A DNA stretch of 39,350 bases from assembly GCA_017516315.1 (NCBI GenBank), contig JAFXDE010000040.1:1-39350 (forward strand), written 5' to 3'. Each line of letters opens with the position of its first letter. Positions within the stretch are counted from its first letter, which is position 1. Below the pieces are notes generated by a model. That model did no database searches. It was not told the DNA's origin and saw only the letters and a list, made by a program, of their open reading frames with translations. Shown piece by piece: positions 17,433 to 26,076 of the stretch. Both the position numbers and the translations under genes were made by a program. Source of the DNA: Clostridia bacterium. Its GTDB lineage: Bacteria > Bacillota > Clostridia > Oscillospirales > Acutalibacteraceae.

Positions 17433-17849
17433 TTAGTGACAGCCGCTGCAGGATGAGCAGGAACCGCCGCAGTTGTGCTCTTCAGCCTTGGGAGGCTCAC
17501 AAGTAGCAGGGTCAGCACCGTTTACACAAAGACCTAAAATCTGCATAATGTAGTTCATCATTTCGTCTACAGCAGTTCTGGCCTCGTCGTATGCCTGCAT
17601 TTTAGGATTATCCATAAGACAAGTATAAGCTTCGTTGAATTCCTCTTCGAAGGCGTGCATTTTTTCTGCATCAGGCTCTTCCTTTGAAGCTTCGATCTGA
17701 TAGTTCATCTGAACGAGCTGAAGCTTACCCATAAGGTCATTGAGTTCTTTGTCGTTTTCGTTAGCTTCTTTAGCTTTCGCGAAAGCAAGGTAGCGTTCAT
17801 CCTGCTGGATTGCAGCACCGAGTTCGCGTGTAAGTTTGATTACGTCCAT
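17433..17849 (-). CDS. YlbF/YmcA (RicA/RicF) family protein with C-terminal cysteine cluster
   Basis: This 138-residue helical protein matches the YlbF family, whose B. subtilis members RicA and RicF form a complex with YaaT that carries iron-sulfur clusters and affects RNase Y, biofilm formation and sporulation. The N-terminus MDVIKLTRELGAAIQQDERY and the following helices are family-like. The C-terminus adds a cysteine-rich tail, NCGGSCSSCSGCH (C127, C131, C134, C137), which looks like a metal or Fe-S site. It lies between mutS and miaB, the latter also an Fe-S protein. Whether it is the RicA- or RicF-type member cannot be decided here. Confidence 0.85.
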   Translation of the reverse strand: MDVIKLTRELGAAIQQDERYLAFAKAKEANENDKELNDLMGKLQLVQMNYQIEASKEEPDAEKMHAFEEEFNEAYTCLMDNPKMQAYDEARTAVDEMMNYIMQILGLCVNGADPATCEPPKAEEHNCGGSCSSCSGCH

Positions 17850-17877
17850 TTCTAATACTCCTTAATATATAAAATTT

Positions 17878-17906
17878 TTTATAATAAATACAGCTTACTG
17901 ATGTAA
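17878..17906 (-). promoter_or_regulatory. Possible internal promoter upstream of the YlbF-family gene
   Basis: In the largest gap inside the minus-strand array, the minus strand reads TTACAT (17901-17906), a 17-nt spacer and TATAAA (17878-17883), a fair sigma-A match. It lies about 30 nt upstream of the start of the gene. The region is AT-rich, so a chance match is possible. Confidence 0.4.
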
Positions 17907-17913
17907 GTGTAAA

Positions 17914-19332
17914 TTATCCTTTGTATTCACCGTAAACCACCCAGGTTTTCGGCTCGGTTACTTCCACATCGGCGAATGTACCGATAAGCTTTTTATCGCC
18001 TTTGAATTCTATTATAACATTTCCTTCTGTTCTTCCCGAAAGGACACCTTCGCCTTTAGCCTCGCCTTCGACGAGAACACGGTAGGTTTTTCCCTTCATG
18101 GAAGCCGTTCTTTTGCCTGCTATGGATTCCTGTAAATCCGTAAGCTCCTTAAACCATTTACCTTTTTCCTCGCGAGAAACCTCATCTGCCATTTCATAAG
18201 CCTTTGTTCCCGGTCTCGGTGAGAAAATAAATGTAAACAAGGAGGTGTATTTAACCTTTTCAATAAGAGAAAGCATATCCTTGAATTCCTCGTATGTTTC
18301 ACCCGGAAACCCTACGATAACATCGCTCGTAACGGAAAGCTCAGGCATAATCGAATAAGCGTATTCGATAAGACTCAGATATTTTTCTCTGTCATAATGA
18401 CGGTTCATTTCCTTTAAAACTCTGTCATTGCCTGATTGGAAGGGCAAATGGAGATGCTTTGCGATTTTATCCGAGGAAGCCATAACATCAAGAAGCTCTT
18501 TCGTGCAATCTCTCGGATGTGATGTCATAAATCTTACGATAAAATCTCCGTCGATTTCGCTGATTTTTTTAAGAAGTGCAGGAAATCTTTTGTCTTCTGA
18601 TAAATTCTTATTGTATGAATTAACATTCTGACCGAGAAGAGTTATTTCCTTGTAGCCTGACTCGACAAGACCCTTTACTTCACTGACAACCGTGTCAAAA
18701 TCTCTGCTTCTCTCTCTACCGCGTACATAAGGCACGATACAGTAGGAGCAGAAATTATTACAGCCGTACATAATCGGTACCCACGCCTTAAAGGTCCCGT
18801 CTCTTTTAATCGGTAAGCCCTCGACTATATTACCGTCACTGTCGGTTATATCAATGACTCTTTTACCGGTACAGAGAACGGTATAGATAAATTCGGGAAG
18901 CTTATGGGAAACATGTGTACCGAAAACTATATCGACGAAAGGAAAGCTTCTTTTAAATCTTTCTGCTACACTCGCCTGCTGTGTCATACAGCCGCACAGA
19001 CCGATAATAAGATCAGGCTTTACCTTTTTTATCGGCTTAAGTGCGCCTGCGTTGCCGAAAACTCTGTCTTCGGCATGCTCTCGGATAGCACAGGTATTAT
19101 ATAATACGAAATCAGCCTTTTCTGGTGAGTCGGTGAATTCATAGCCCATTTCTTCGAGCATACCCTGTAATCTTTCACCGTCGGAAACATTACCCTGACA
19201 ACCGTAGGAATGTACGAAGGCTTTAGGCTTACTGTCCGGAAAACGGGATGCAAGAACGGTTTTTACCAATTCCCTATATTCTTTTTGTTTATTTAATTCT
19301 GCCTGAGGAACAGAAAAATTATTATTCGTCAA
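17914..19332 (-). CDS. miaB: tRNA-2-methylthio-N6-dimethylallyladenosine synthase MiaB
   Basis: MiaB is a radical-SAM methylthiotransferase that converts i6A37 to ms2i6A37 in tRNA. The N-terminal UPF0004 domain holds the auxiliary cluster cysteines C45, C81 and one of C113/C115. The radical-SAM motif CNNFCSYC has C191, C195 and C198, followed by VPYVRGRERSR. The C-terminal TRAM domain spans about residues 405-468. At 472 residues it is of normal length. The start is a TTG at 19332, inside the end of whiA, with AAGGAAG about nine bases upstream. The overlap suggests translational coupling. Confidence 0.96.
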   Translation of the reverse strand: MTNNNFSVPQAELNKQKEYRELVKTVLASRFPDSKPKAFVHSYGCQGNVSDGERLQGMLEEMGYEFTDSPEKADFVLYNTCAIREHAEDRVFGNAGALKPIKKVKPDLIIGLCGCMTQQASVAERFKRSFPFVDIVFGTHVSHKLPEFIYTVLCTGKRVIDITDSDGNIVEGLPIKRDGTFKAWVPIMYGCNNFCSYCIVPYVRGRERSRDFDTVVSEVKGLVESGYKEITLLGQNVNSYNKNLSEDKRFPALLKKISEIDGDFIVRFMTSHPRDCTKELLDVMASSDKIAKHLHLPFQSGNDRVLKEMNRHYDREKYLSLIEYAYSIMPELSVTSDVIVGFPGETYEEFKDMLSLIEKVKYTSLFTFIFSPRPGTKAYEMADEVSREEKGKWFKELTDLQESIAGKRTASMKGKTYRVLVEGEAKGEGVLSGRTEGNVIIEFKGDKKLIGTFADVEVTEPKTWVVYGEYKG

Positions 19333-20266
19333 TTTTATCTTCTTCCTTTTCGGGATTTTCTGAAATTATCATAAGCTTTTTTAATCGGTGATTAACAGCC
19401 GAACGGCTCATTTTCGGCTCACACATATCGCCGATTTCTCTTAAGCTGGCATCAGGGTTATCTGTTCTGAGATCTGCAATCTGCTTAAGATCATCACTTA
19501 AAGTCAGATATGCACCGCTTAATTTCAGCCTTTCGATAGCATTCACCTGGTCAAAAGAAGCAAAAACGGTACGGGATAAATTTGCATTCTCGAAATTATT
19601 CCGTCTGTTAGTAAGATTACGTACATCCTTATAAATCTTAATGTTCATAATTTCCATGGCAGCGATGTGCGCCCCCATCATAGCAAGAAGCTCTTCAATG
19701 GATTCGCTGTCCTTTATGTAAATGACATTGACATATCTGCGTACCATGTGCTTAGCCTTGATACCGTATTCGTTAAGAATTTTCATAAGGTCAAGACTAA
19801 GGGTTTTATACGGTACTACAAATTCGAGATGGTAGCTCTTATTAGGGTCGCTTGCTGTGCCGCAGGACAGGAAGGCTCCTCTGAGAAAGGCCGCATCGCA
19901 GCAGCAGAGATTTACCTCATTATCGACAGCATCATTAGTGAGATTACCTCTGTCAATACGACGGGTTCTTTCGTTTCCTGTACAGGAGAAAACGGAAAGA
20001 ACGCTTCTTCTGCTTTCATCATTTTCGAAAAATACCGTATATTTAGAAGCGCGCGAAACATTGAGCTGAGCCTTTATTCCGCAAGCCTTTTCCGATAGCT
20101 GCAGATACTTCTCAGCCACTCTTTCATTATCCGTCATCAAAGAAATATCCGACAGAGTGAAGGAGCGTCCGAAGAGAAACATTCCGTAAGCCATAGCGTG
20201 TGTACAGCAGTCGGGCATATTTTCAATTTTTATAAGCTCGTCCTTGATTTCCGATGAAAAAGACAT
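19322..20266 (-). CDS. whiA: Sporulation/division regulator WhiA
   Basis: WhiA is a DNA-binding protein with a degenerate LAGLIDADG homing-endonuclease fold followed by a C-terminal helix-turn-helix. It regulates division and, in B. subtilis, lipid and central metabolism. MSFSSEIKDELIKIE is the standard N-terminus, and AAFLRGAFLSCGTASDPNKS is a strongly conserved middle segment. The HTH lies near residues 275-300 (LREIGDMCEPKMSRSAVNHR). At 314 residues the length is typical. In most Firmicutes whiA follows rapZ and yvcK; here it follows murB and glucokinase and neither partner is in the window. The ATG has AGGAGGG upstream. Confidence 0.96.
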   Translation of the reverse strand: MSFSSEIKDELIKIENMPDCCTHAMAYGMFLFGRSFTLSDISLMTDNERVAEKYLQLSEKACGIKAQLNVSRASKYTVFFENDESRRSVLSVFSCTGNERTRRIDRGNLTNDAVDNEVNLCCCDAAFLRGAFLSCGTASDPNKSYHLEFVVPYKTLSLDLMKILNEYGIKAKHMVRRYVNVIYIKDSESIEELLAMMGAHIAAMEIMNIKIYKDVRNLTNRRNNFENANLSRTVFASFDQVNAIERLKLSGAYLTLSDDLKQIADLRTDNPDASLREIGDMCEPKMSRSAVNHRLKKLMIISENPEKEEDKIDE

Positions 20267-20296
20267 ATATGCCCTCCTTTCCTGCGAGCATGATAA

Positions 20297-21196
20297 TTAA
20301 ATGAATTTTATCTCTGTTTCCAAATCAACAGAAAACTTTTCTTTGACAGTTTTACGGCAATGCTCGATAAGATTCACTACATCTTCAGTTGTTGCATTGT
20401 CATAATTAATTATGAAGCCGGCATGCTTTTCGGAAACCATAGCGCCGCCGATTCTTTTTCCCTTAAGGCCGCTTTGTTCAATAAGCGCACCTGCATAATA
20501 GCCCTCAGGGCGCTTGAAGACACTTCCGGCACTCGGATATTCCAGAGGCTGTTTATCCTTTCTGCGGGATATAAAATCCTGCATAGCGGCTTCAACGTCA
20601 CTTTTTTCACCTTTTTTGAGACGAAATACGACGCTTGTAATAACATATCCGCCGTCTGAATATACACTGTGACGGTAAGAAAAATCCAAAGCATCAGCTT
20701 CAAACTTACCTTTTTTCCCTTCACTGTCAATGTGATTACAAAGAACAATCGCATCCTTTACCTCTCCGCCGTAAGCGCCCGCATTCATAAAAGCCGCACC
20801 ACCTACAGAGCCTGGTATACCGTAAGCAAATTCGAGACCTGAAAGAGCTTCAGACAAAGCGTATTTACAAACAGCTGCGACACTCGAGCCTGCACCGGCT
20901 TCGAAGGTACATTCATCGATTTTTTTTATATAATCGAATTTTTCGCCTATATAAATTACAGCCTTATCCCTTATACCTGCATCGCTTACCAGAAGATTAC
21001 TGCCTTTTCCGAGGATAAATGTTTTAACTGCTTCTTTATTACATAAAGAAAGAACATACTTGAGCTCCTCTTCACCGTCCGGAATGATAAACAATTCAGC
21101 GGGTCCGCCGGTCTTAAAGGTAGTATAAAGCTTCATCGGCTCATTGAGACGGTATTCTATTTTTTTCTCATCAAGGCCGTTAATTAATTTTTTCAA
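20297..21196 (-). CDS. murB: UDP-N-acetylenolpyruvoylglucosamine reductase MurB
   Basis: MurB reduces UDP-GlcNAc-enolpyruvate to UDP-MurNAc with NADPH and FAD, an early cytoplasmic step of peptidoglycan synthesis. The FAD-binding segments LGKGSNLLVSDAG and YGIPGSVGGAAFMNAGAYGG are clear. The catalytic serine lies in SAGSVFKRPEGYYAGALIEQ, and the C-terminal KHAGFIINYDNAT includes family-conserved residues. At 299 residues it fits the shorter type II MurB of Firmicutes. The start is a TTG at 21196 with GGAGG six bases upstream. Confidence 0.96.
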   Translation of the reverse strand: MKKLINGLDEKKIEYRLNEPMKLYTTFKTGGPAELFIIPDGEEELKYVLSLCNKEAVKTFILGKGSNLLVSDAGIRDKAVIYIGEKFDYIKKIDECTFEAGAGSSVAAVCKYALSEALSGLEFAYGIPGSVGGAAFMNAGAYGGEVKDAIVLCNHIDSEGKKGKFEADALDFSYRHSVYSDGGYVITSVVFRLKKGEKSDVEAAMQDFISRRKDKQPLEYPSAGSVFKRPEGYYAGALIEQSGLKGKRIGGAMVSEKHAGFIINYDNATTEDVVNLIEHCRKTVKEKFSVDLETEIKFI

Positions 21197-21213
21197 AGGA
21201 TTACCTCCAAAAA

Positions 21214-22164
21214 TCAGTATGTAACCAATGCGGCGCCGATAATTCCGGCATCATTTCCCAGAGTTGCTCTGCAAATTTCGGTCTGCTTTTCCTGCATTTT
21301 ACTGTATCGCCATTTTGCGACATACTCTCTGATAGGTGCAAGTAAGGTTTCGCCTTCATTACAGATACCGCCGCCGAAGCAAATCATTTCAGGCTGGAAA
21401 ATGTTAACGATATCAGTTGTGCCGATAGCAATATATCTTACATAGTTATCAACAACCTCTTTGCCGTATTTATCCCCTGCTCTCATAGCATCGAAAGCAG
21501 TTCTTCCGCCTGCATTATTGATGTCGCCGCCGCAAAGCTCCCACATCTTGCTGTCCTTATGCTCCGCCATAGCGGCCTTTGTCTGATTTACAAGAGCAGT
21601 AGCGGAAGCATATCTTTCAAAGCAGCCCACTCTGCCGCAGTTGCACTCTTCACCGTCGAATTTAATGGAGATATGACCGAGCTCACCGCCTGCATCGTTA
21701 CAGCCGGAAAGCACCTTGCCGTCGAGAATTACACCGCCGCCGACACCTGTGCCGAGAGTTATGGCGATAAAGCTCTTTTTGCCTCTGCCCGAGCCTGCAA
21801 GTGCTTCGCCCAGAGCAGCACAGTTAGCATCGTTTTCGATGTAGACCTTAACACCGGGAATCTTATCATTAATAAGCTTAACGGCAGGTACATGGTCAAA
21901 ATAAAGATTATTCGCGTAAAGAATTACGCCGTTTTCCTTATCACATGAGCCGGGAGTACCGATACCGATAGACTCGACCTGCGAAATATCTATTTTGGCA
22001 TTCTCGCAAGCGGCAAAAATACATTTGACAATATCATCGAAAATCTCCTCGGCAGGACGGGGAATGTTTGTCTTAGCTTTACCGAGACCGATAATTTTAT
22101 ACTCGCTGTCGATAACACCTACAGCAATATTTGTTCCGCCTAAATCTACACCAATCTTATACAT
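21214..22164 (-). CDS. ROK family glucokinase
   Basis: This 316-residue protein is a ROK-family sugar kinase, most likely a glucokinase (GlcK type). The phosphate-1 motif is IGVDLGGTNIAVGVID. The sugar-binding ENDANCAALGEALAGSGRG and GTGVGGGVILDG follow. The zinc-binding ROK motif is CNCGRVGCFERYAS. No N-terminal HTH is present, so it is an enzyme and not a ROK repressor. It lies between hprK and murB, linking the gene for the sugar-responsive HPr kinase to glucose phosphorylation. N-acetylmannosamine or other hexose kinase activity cannot be excluded. Confidence 0.93.
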   Translation of the reverse strand: MYKIGVDLGGTNIAVGVIDSEYKIIGLGKAKTNIPRPAEEIFDDIVKCIFAACENAKIDISQVESIGIGTPGSCDKENGVILYANNLYFDHVPAVKLINDKIPGVKVYIENDANCAALGEALAGSGRGKKSFIAITLGTGVGGGVILDGKVLSGCNDAGGELGHISIKFDGEECNCGRVGCFERYASATALVNQTKAAMAEHKDSKMWELCGGDINNAGGRTAFDAMRAGDKYGKEVVDNYVRYIAIGTTDIVNIFQPEMICFGGGICNEGETLLAPIREYVAKWRYSKMQEKQTEICRATLGNDAGIIGAALVTY

Positions 22165-22189
22165 AAATTATTCTCCTTTATTACGGCAA

Positions 22190-23158
22190 TCAGAAATTGC
22201 CCCAAATTTTTAATTCTTCTTCCTGTGGAATGATATCTTCTGCCATACCGAGATTATGCATAAGCTCGCGTGCAGCGTTATAACCCATTTTTTTCTGTCT
22301 GTTATTCATCGCTGCGACCTCGATAATTACGGCAAGATTTCGGCCCGGCTTTACGGGAACGACAGTATGCGGAACTTTTACACCTAGAATTTCAGTATAT
22401 TCGTTTTCCATACCCATACGGTCATAAACCTTTTCACTGTCCCAGGGCTCAAGCTCGATTACCATATCTATCTTCTCATTGAGCTTTACAGCACCCATAC
22501 CGAAAATCCGTCTGGCATTTATAATGCCGATACCGCGAAGCTCAATAAAGTGTCTGATATTATCTGGAGCAGAGCCGACGATAGTTCTTGCGCCCGTCTT
22601 CTTTATTTCTACAGCATCATCAGCTACGAGACGGTGACCTCTTTTGATAAGCTCGACAGCCGTTTCACTTTTACCTACGCCGCTGTCGCCTAAAATAAGA
22701 ACACCCTCACCGTATACCTCGACGAAAACGCCGTGACGGGTAATTCTTTCAGCAAGCTCAACATTAAGATATCCGATAACCGCAGCCATAGCGCGCGAAG
22801 TCGAATCATTACTCAAAAGAACAGGAACATTATACTTAGGAGCAAATTCAAGTATTTCAGACGGACAAGGAAGCGTTCTCGTAATAATTACGCACGCAGG
22901 CTCCTTTGACATAAAGCGTTCTACCCTCTCTCTCCTTTCGGCGTCGGGGTAGCTGTTTATGTACTCAACTTCGGTCTTACCTAAGAAATTTACTCGGGTA
23001 TTATCAAAAAAATTCTCATAACCCGAAATAAACAAACCGGGTCTGTTCACATCGGGAGACGAAATAAATATCTCATCGGGAGCCTTGGGTAAAAACAAGG
23101 TTTCCATCTGAAGATCTTTTAAAAATTTAGCGAGAGATACGCTGTACTTTGACGGCAT
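22190..23158 (-). CDS. hprK: HPr kinase/phosphorylase HprK
   Basis: HprK phosphorylates and dephosphorylates Ser46 of HPr in response to fructose-1,6-bisphosphate, ATP and phosphate, setting carbon catabolite repression. The N-terminal domain (about 1-130) is followed by the catalytic domain: RHGVFVEVYGEGVLILG, Walker A GDSGVGKS at 157-164, and HRLVADDAVEI with catalytic aspartates. The HprK signature lies near GVKVPHTVVPVKPGRNLAVI at about 268-287. At 322 residues the length is normal. The ATG has GGAGGTGG seven bases upstream. Confidence 0.97.
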   Translation of the reverse strand: MPSKYSVSLAKFLKDLQMETLFLPKAPDEIFISSPDVNRPGLFISGYENFFDNTRVNFLGKTEVEYINSYPDAERRERVERFMSKEPACVIITRTLPCPSEILEFAPKYNVPVLLSNDSTSRAMAAVIGYLNVELAERITRHGVFVEVYGEGVLILGDSGVGKSETAVELIKRGHRLVADDAVEIKKTGARTIVGSAPDNIRHFIELRGIGIINARRIFGMGAVKLNEKIDMVIELEPWDSEKVYDRMGMENEYTEILGVKVPHTVVPVKPGRNLAVIIEVAAMNNRQKKMGYNAARELMHNLGMAEDIIPQEEELKIWGNF

Positions 23159-23202
23159 AATCCACCTCCGATAATAACTTAAATGTTTAGATTCTTATGC
23201 TT

Positions 23203-24459
23203 TTATATTATCACGCGTGATTTATCTTCGCGCTCTTTTCTCAGAATCATACCCTCCTCAAGAGGGACATCACTTTCGAAAGAAAACTTCATCATCGCAT
23301 GATTTGCAGACTCAATTTCATCACCTTCAGCATTTCTGAGGTCTGCGGCAATTACCTTAAACGGCTTATCACCGACAGGCATCACCTCAAGCTCTTCACC
23401 GCTGAAAAAACGGTTTCTCTGTGTACAGTAGGCTCTTCCGTCATAATATCTGTCCACAACAGCCACTACATCCCATTCTCTGTTATAACCGCCCTTGTAG
23501 CTTATATTGGCATCCTCAGAAGGATCACCGAAGAAAAATCCCGTACAGTAATCACGGTAGCTAACACGGCGCATTTCATCGAGAATCCACTGCTCAGGCA
23601 CATAATCATCAGAGGGATTTTCGAAATAGCCGTCTATCGCCTTTCGGTAGGCATTGGTTACCACGGCTACATAATACTCTGATTTTGCCCTGCCCTCAAT
23701 TTTAAAGCTGGTAATACCGGATTTAATCATCTGAGGTATATGCTCTATCATACACATATCCTTCGAATTAAGAATATATGTGCCTCCGTCTCCTTCGTAT
23801 ACGGGAAAATACTGACCGGGACGTGTCTCCTCCATAAGGGAATACTTCCATCGGCAAGGCTGAGCGCACTCCCCTTTGTTAGCATCTCTGTTTACGAGAT
23901 AGTTCGAAATGAGACATCTGCCCGAAAAAGAAACGCACATAGCCCCGTGTACAAAGCACTCAATGTCCATATCTGAGGGAATATTATCTCTCATAAGCTT
24001 AATCTCTTCCATACTGAGTTCTCTTGCCGTAACCACTCGCTTGGCACCAAGCTTGTAAAAAGCATTAGCGGCGGCATAGTTCACTATTCCCGTCTGGGTA
24101 GAGATATGAATTTCGATTTCGGGAGCGTACCGTTTGGCATATTCAAGTACACCCATATCTGAAATGATAAGTGCATCAACCTTAGCCCTTACCGCATTTT
24201 CGAGAAATTGAGGAAGCTCAGAAAGCTCGCCGCTTCTCGGTAAAACATTACAGGTAAGATAGACCTTGACCCCGTGACTGTGGGCATAATTTACAGCCTC
24301 ACAAAGCTCATCCTCAGAGAAATTCGCAGGGGCGGCTCTCATACCGAAGACCGTTCCGCCGAGATAAACTGCATCAGCTCCGTATTTTACGGCAATCTTC
24401 AGTCTTTCCATATCTCCTGCAGGTGCAAGAAGCTCCGGTTTTATAATTTTATTATCCAT
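23203..24459 (-). CDS. trhP: U32 family protein, probable tRNA hydroxylation protein TrhP
   Basis: This 418-residue member of the peptidase U32 family matches the YrrO/YegQ type. TrhP proteins act in prephenate-dependent hydroxylation of uridine 34 in tRNAs and bind an Fe-S cluster; a protease role is doubtful. The TIM-barrel start is PELLAPAGDMERLKIAVKYG, followed by YLGGTVFGMRAAPANFS. The cysteine-rich segment GAMCVSFSGRC and GECAQPCRWKY supplies four likely Fe-S ligands. SFKIEGRAKSEYYVA is also family-typical. Only one U32 gene is present here, whereas B. subtilis has yrrN and yrrO adjacent. It lies 11 nt after mltG, as yrrNO lie near yrrL (mltG) in B. subtilis. Confidence 0.85.
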   Translation of the reverse strand: MDNKIIKPELLAPAGDMERLKIAVKYGADAVYLGGTVFGMRAAPANFSEDELCEAVNYAHSHGVKVYLTCNVLPRSGELSELPQFLENAVRAKVDALIISDMGVLEYAKRYAPEIEIHISTQTGIVNYAAANAFYKLGAKRVVTARELSMEEIKLMRDNIPSDMDIECFVHGAMCVSFSGRCLISNYLVNRDANKGECAQPCRWKYSLMEETRPGQYFPVYEGDGGTYILNSKDMCMIEHIPQMIKSGITSFKIEGRAKSEYYVAVVTNAYRKAIDGYFENPSDDYVPEQWILDEMRRVSYRDYCTGFFFGDPSEDANISYKGGYNREWDVVAVVDRYYDGRAYCTQRNRFFSGEELEVMPVGDKPFKVIAADLRNAEGDEIESANHAMMKFSFESDVPLEEGMILRKEREDKSRVII

Positions 24460-24470
24460 TTTATTCTCCG

Positions 24471-26063
24471 TTATCCGCCGTAAAGTACTTTTTCGGTATT
24501 TGCCTGATGTTCGCTCGCTGTAACAGCAAGGAAAATTTCACCCTTATCGTTATGGCAGAAGAAATGATAATCGCTGTCCTCGGGATAAAGTGCGGCTCTT
24601 ATTGCGGCGGCACCGGGATTACAGATAGGTCCGGGAGGTAAGCCGGGATTGCTGTAAGTATTATATGAACCGAGGTACATATTATAATAGAAATCGGTGA
24701 AAAGATTAAACTCCTTAAGAGAAAGAACATAATCCTTGGTTGAGTTCATATCAATCGAAGGGTATGTCGCCTTATCTGCGAGTCGGTTATGAATTACAGC
24801 AGATATGGCGTCCATCTGAGTGGTATCCTTAGCTTCTCTCTGAATTATGGAAGCGATAGTAATTATCTCATCGACAGACATACCGAGCTCCTTGAGTCTG
24901 GAATTATACTCGTCCTTCCATTTGTTCTCGAAGTTATTAAATAACTTTTTGATTACTGAGCCTGCATTTTCTCCGATAAAAAAGTCATAGGTATCAGGGA
25001 AAAGATAACCCTCTGCCTTTAAATATCTTCCGTTAACGGTGCCGATGCTGCTGATAAAATCATATTCATTTCCTATAATGTCAAGATTGGCATAAAGCTT
25101 TTCTGCCTCACAGACTCCGTACTTTTCGAGCTTTTGGAAAACCTGAGCGACAGTCCAGCCCTCGGGGAAGGTAAGGCGTACCGTATCCTTATAACCGCTG
25201 CTTGAAACCATAATTTCTTCCAATATGCTTTCTATTCCCATTTCGGCATTAAGGAAATAAGTACCCGGTGAATATTTAATTCTTACATTTTCGTACTGCT
25301 GTGTTTCCTTATTCTTAACCTTTACCTCGTCATAATGACGGAATTTACAGAAAATATCAGTAATGAGAGGCTGTTTAATGAGTCCTGCATTCTTAATGAT
25401 TTCGAATACCTGCTCATATTCTGTTGCCTCAGGCGGAATATAAACGGAAATATAATTATTATCTCCGCTTCTGTCTATAACGAGAATATCATTGATGGTC
25501 GTCATAGCAACTGTAGAAGCCGTTACAGTAAGTATGGCAATAAAAATCACACATACACAGGCGACAAGAACAGAGTTTATAAAATTATATTTCTTTTTTG
25601 CGGATGCTTTTCCTTTCTGATTAGAAGAAACTGTCTTTTTACTTTTTTGTACTACAGCCTTCTTTACAGCAGGAGCAGGCTTAGCTTCAGTTTTTCTGAC
25701 AGGCTCTCTTTTCTGCATCTGAGGTGCAGGGCTGACACTCTTCTGAACACTGTCGGCAGAAATAACACGGGTAGCTGCATCAGCTTTTTTCCGGATAGAT
25801 TCGAGATATTCTTTGCCCGTAATCTCTTTAACAACCGGTTCGGAGCGCACGGGCGCGGCAGGTGAAATATCAGGTATTGAGTTCGCCTCCTCGGGAAGAT
25901 GCACCTGAAACTTAGCCGTTCTGGGCTTAACAGCATTTCCGCGGGTGGACTGAATGTTTTCACTGAAGTCACCTAAGGAATTTGACTTTGTAATATGAGG
26001 CGGTACAACCGAAGAAGATTTAGACGAAGGCTTTAAATCCTCGTTACGGAAACGGTCATCCAT
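24471..26063 (-). CDS. mltG: Endolytic transglycosylase MltG with long cytoplasmic N-terminus
   Basis: MltG is a membrane-anchored endolytic murein transglycosylase that cuts newly made glycan strands. The YceG-type domain lies beyond residue about 200. The catalytic glutamate is in IIQREAKDTTQ, and YPSIDMNSTKDYVLS, NPGLPPGPICNPG and HQANTEKVL are family signatures. One membrane segment fits at about 161-187. The N-terminal 160 residues are basic, Pro/Ala/Ser-rich and low in complexity, and are predicted to be cytoplasmic. At 530 residues the protein is much longer than E. coli MltG (about 340) or B. subtilis YrrL, almost entirely because of this extension. Confidence 0.93.
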   Translation of the reverse strand: MDDRFRNEDLKPSSKSSSVVPPHITKSNSLGDFSENIQSTRGNAVKPRTAKFQVHLPEEANSIPDISPAAPVRSEPVVKEITGKEYLESIRKKADAATRVISADSVQKSVSPAPQMQKREPVRKTEAKPAPAVKKAVVQKSKKTVSSNQKGKASAKKKYNFINSVLVACVCVIFIAILTVTASTVAMTTINDILVIDRSGDNNYISVYIPPEATEYEQVFEIIKNAGLIKQPLITDIFCKFRHYDEVKVKNKETQQYENVRIKYSPGTYFLNAEMGIESILEEIMVSSSGYKDTVRLTFPEGWTVAQVFQKLEKYGVCEAEKLYANLDIIGNEYDFISSIGTVNGRYLKAEGYLFPDTYDFFIGENAGSVIKKLFNNFENKWKDEYNSRLKELGMSVDEIITIASIIQREAKDTTQMDAISAVIHNRLADKATYPSIDMNSTKDYVLSLKEFNLFTDFYYNMYLGSYNTYSNPGLPPGPICNPGAAAIRAALYPEDSDYHFFCHNDKGEIFLAVTASEHQANTEKVLYGG

Positions 26064-26076
26064 ATTATATCCTCCT

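Noticed and set aside
23210-23221. 12-bp perfect palindrome ATCACGCGTGAT
   Set aside because: It lies within the last codons of the U32 gene, is single, and has no evident promoter or partner; chance is adequate.
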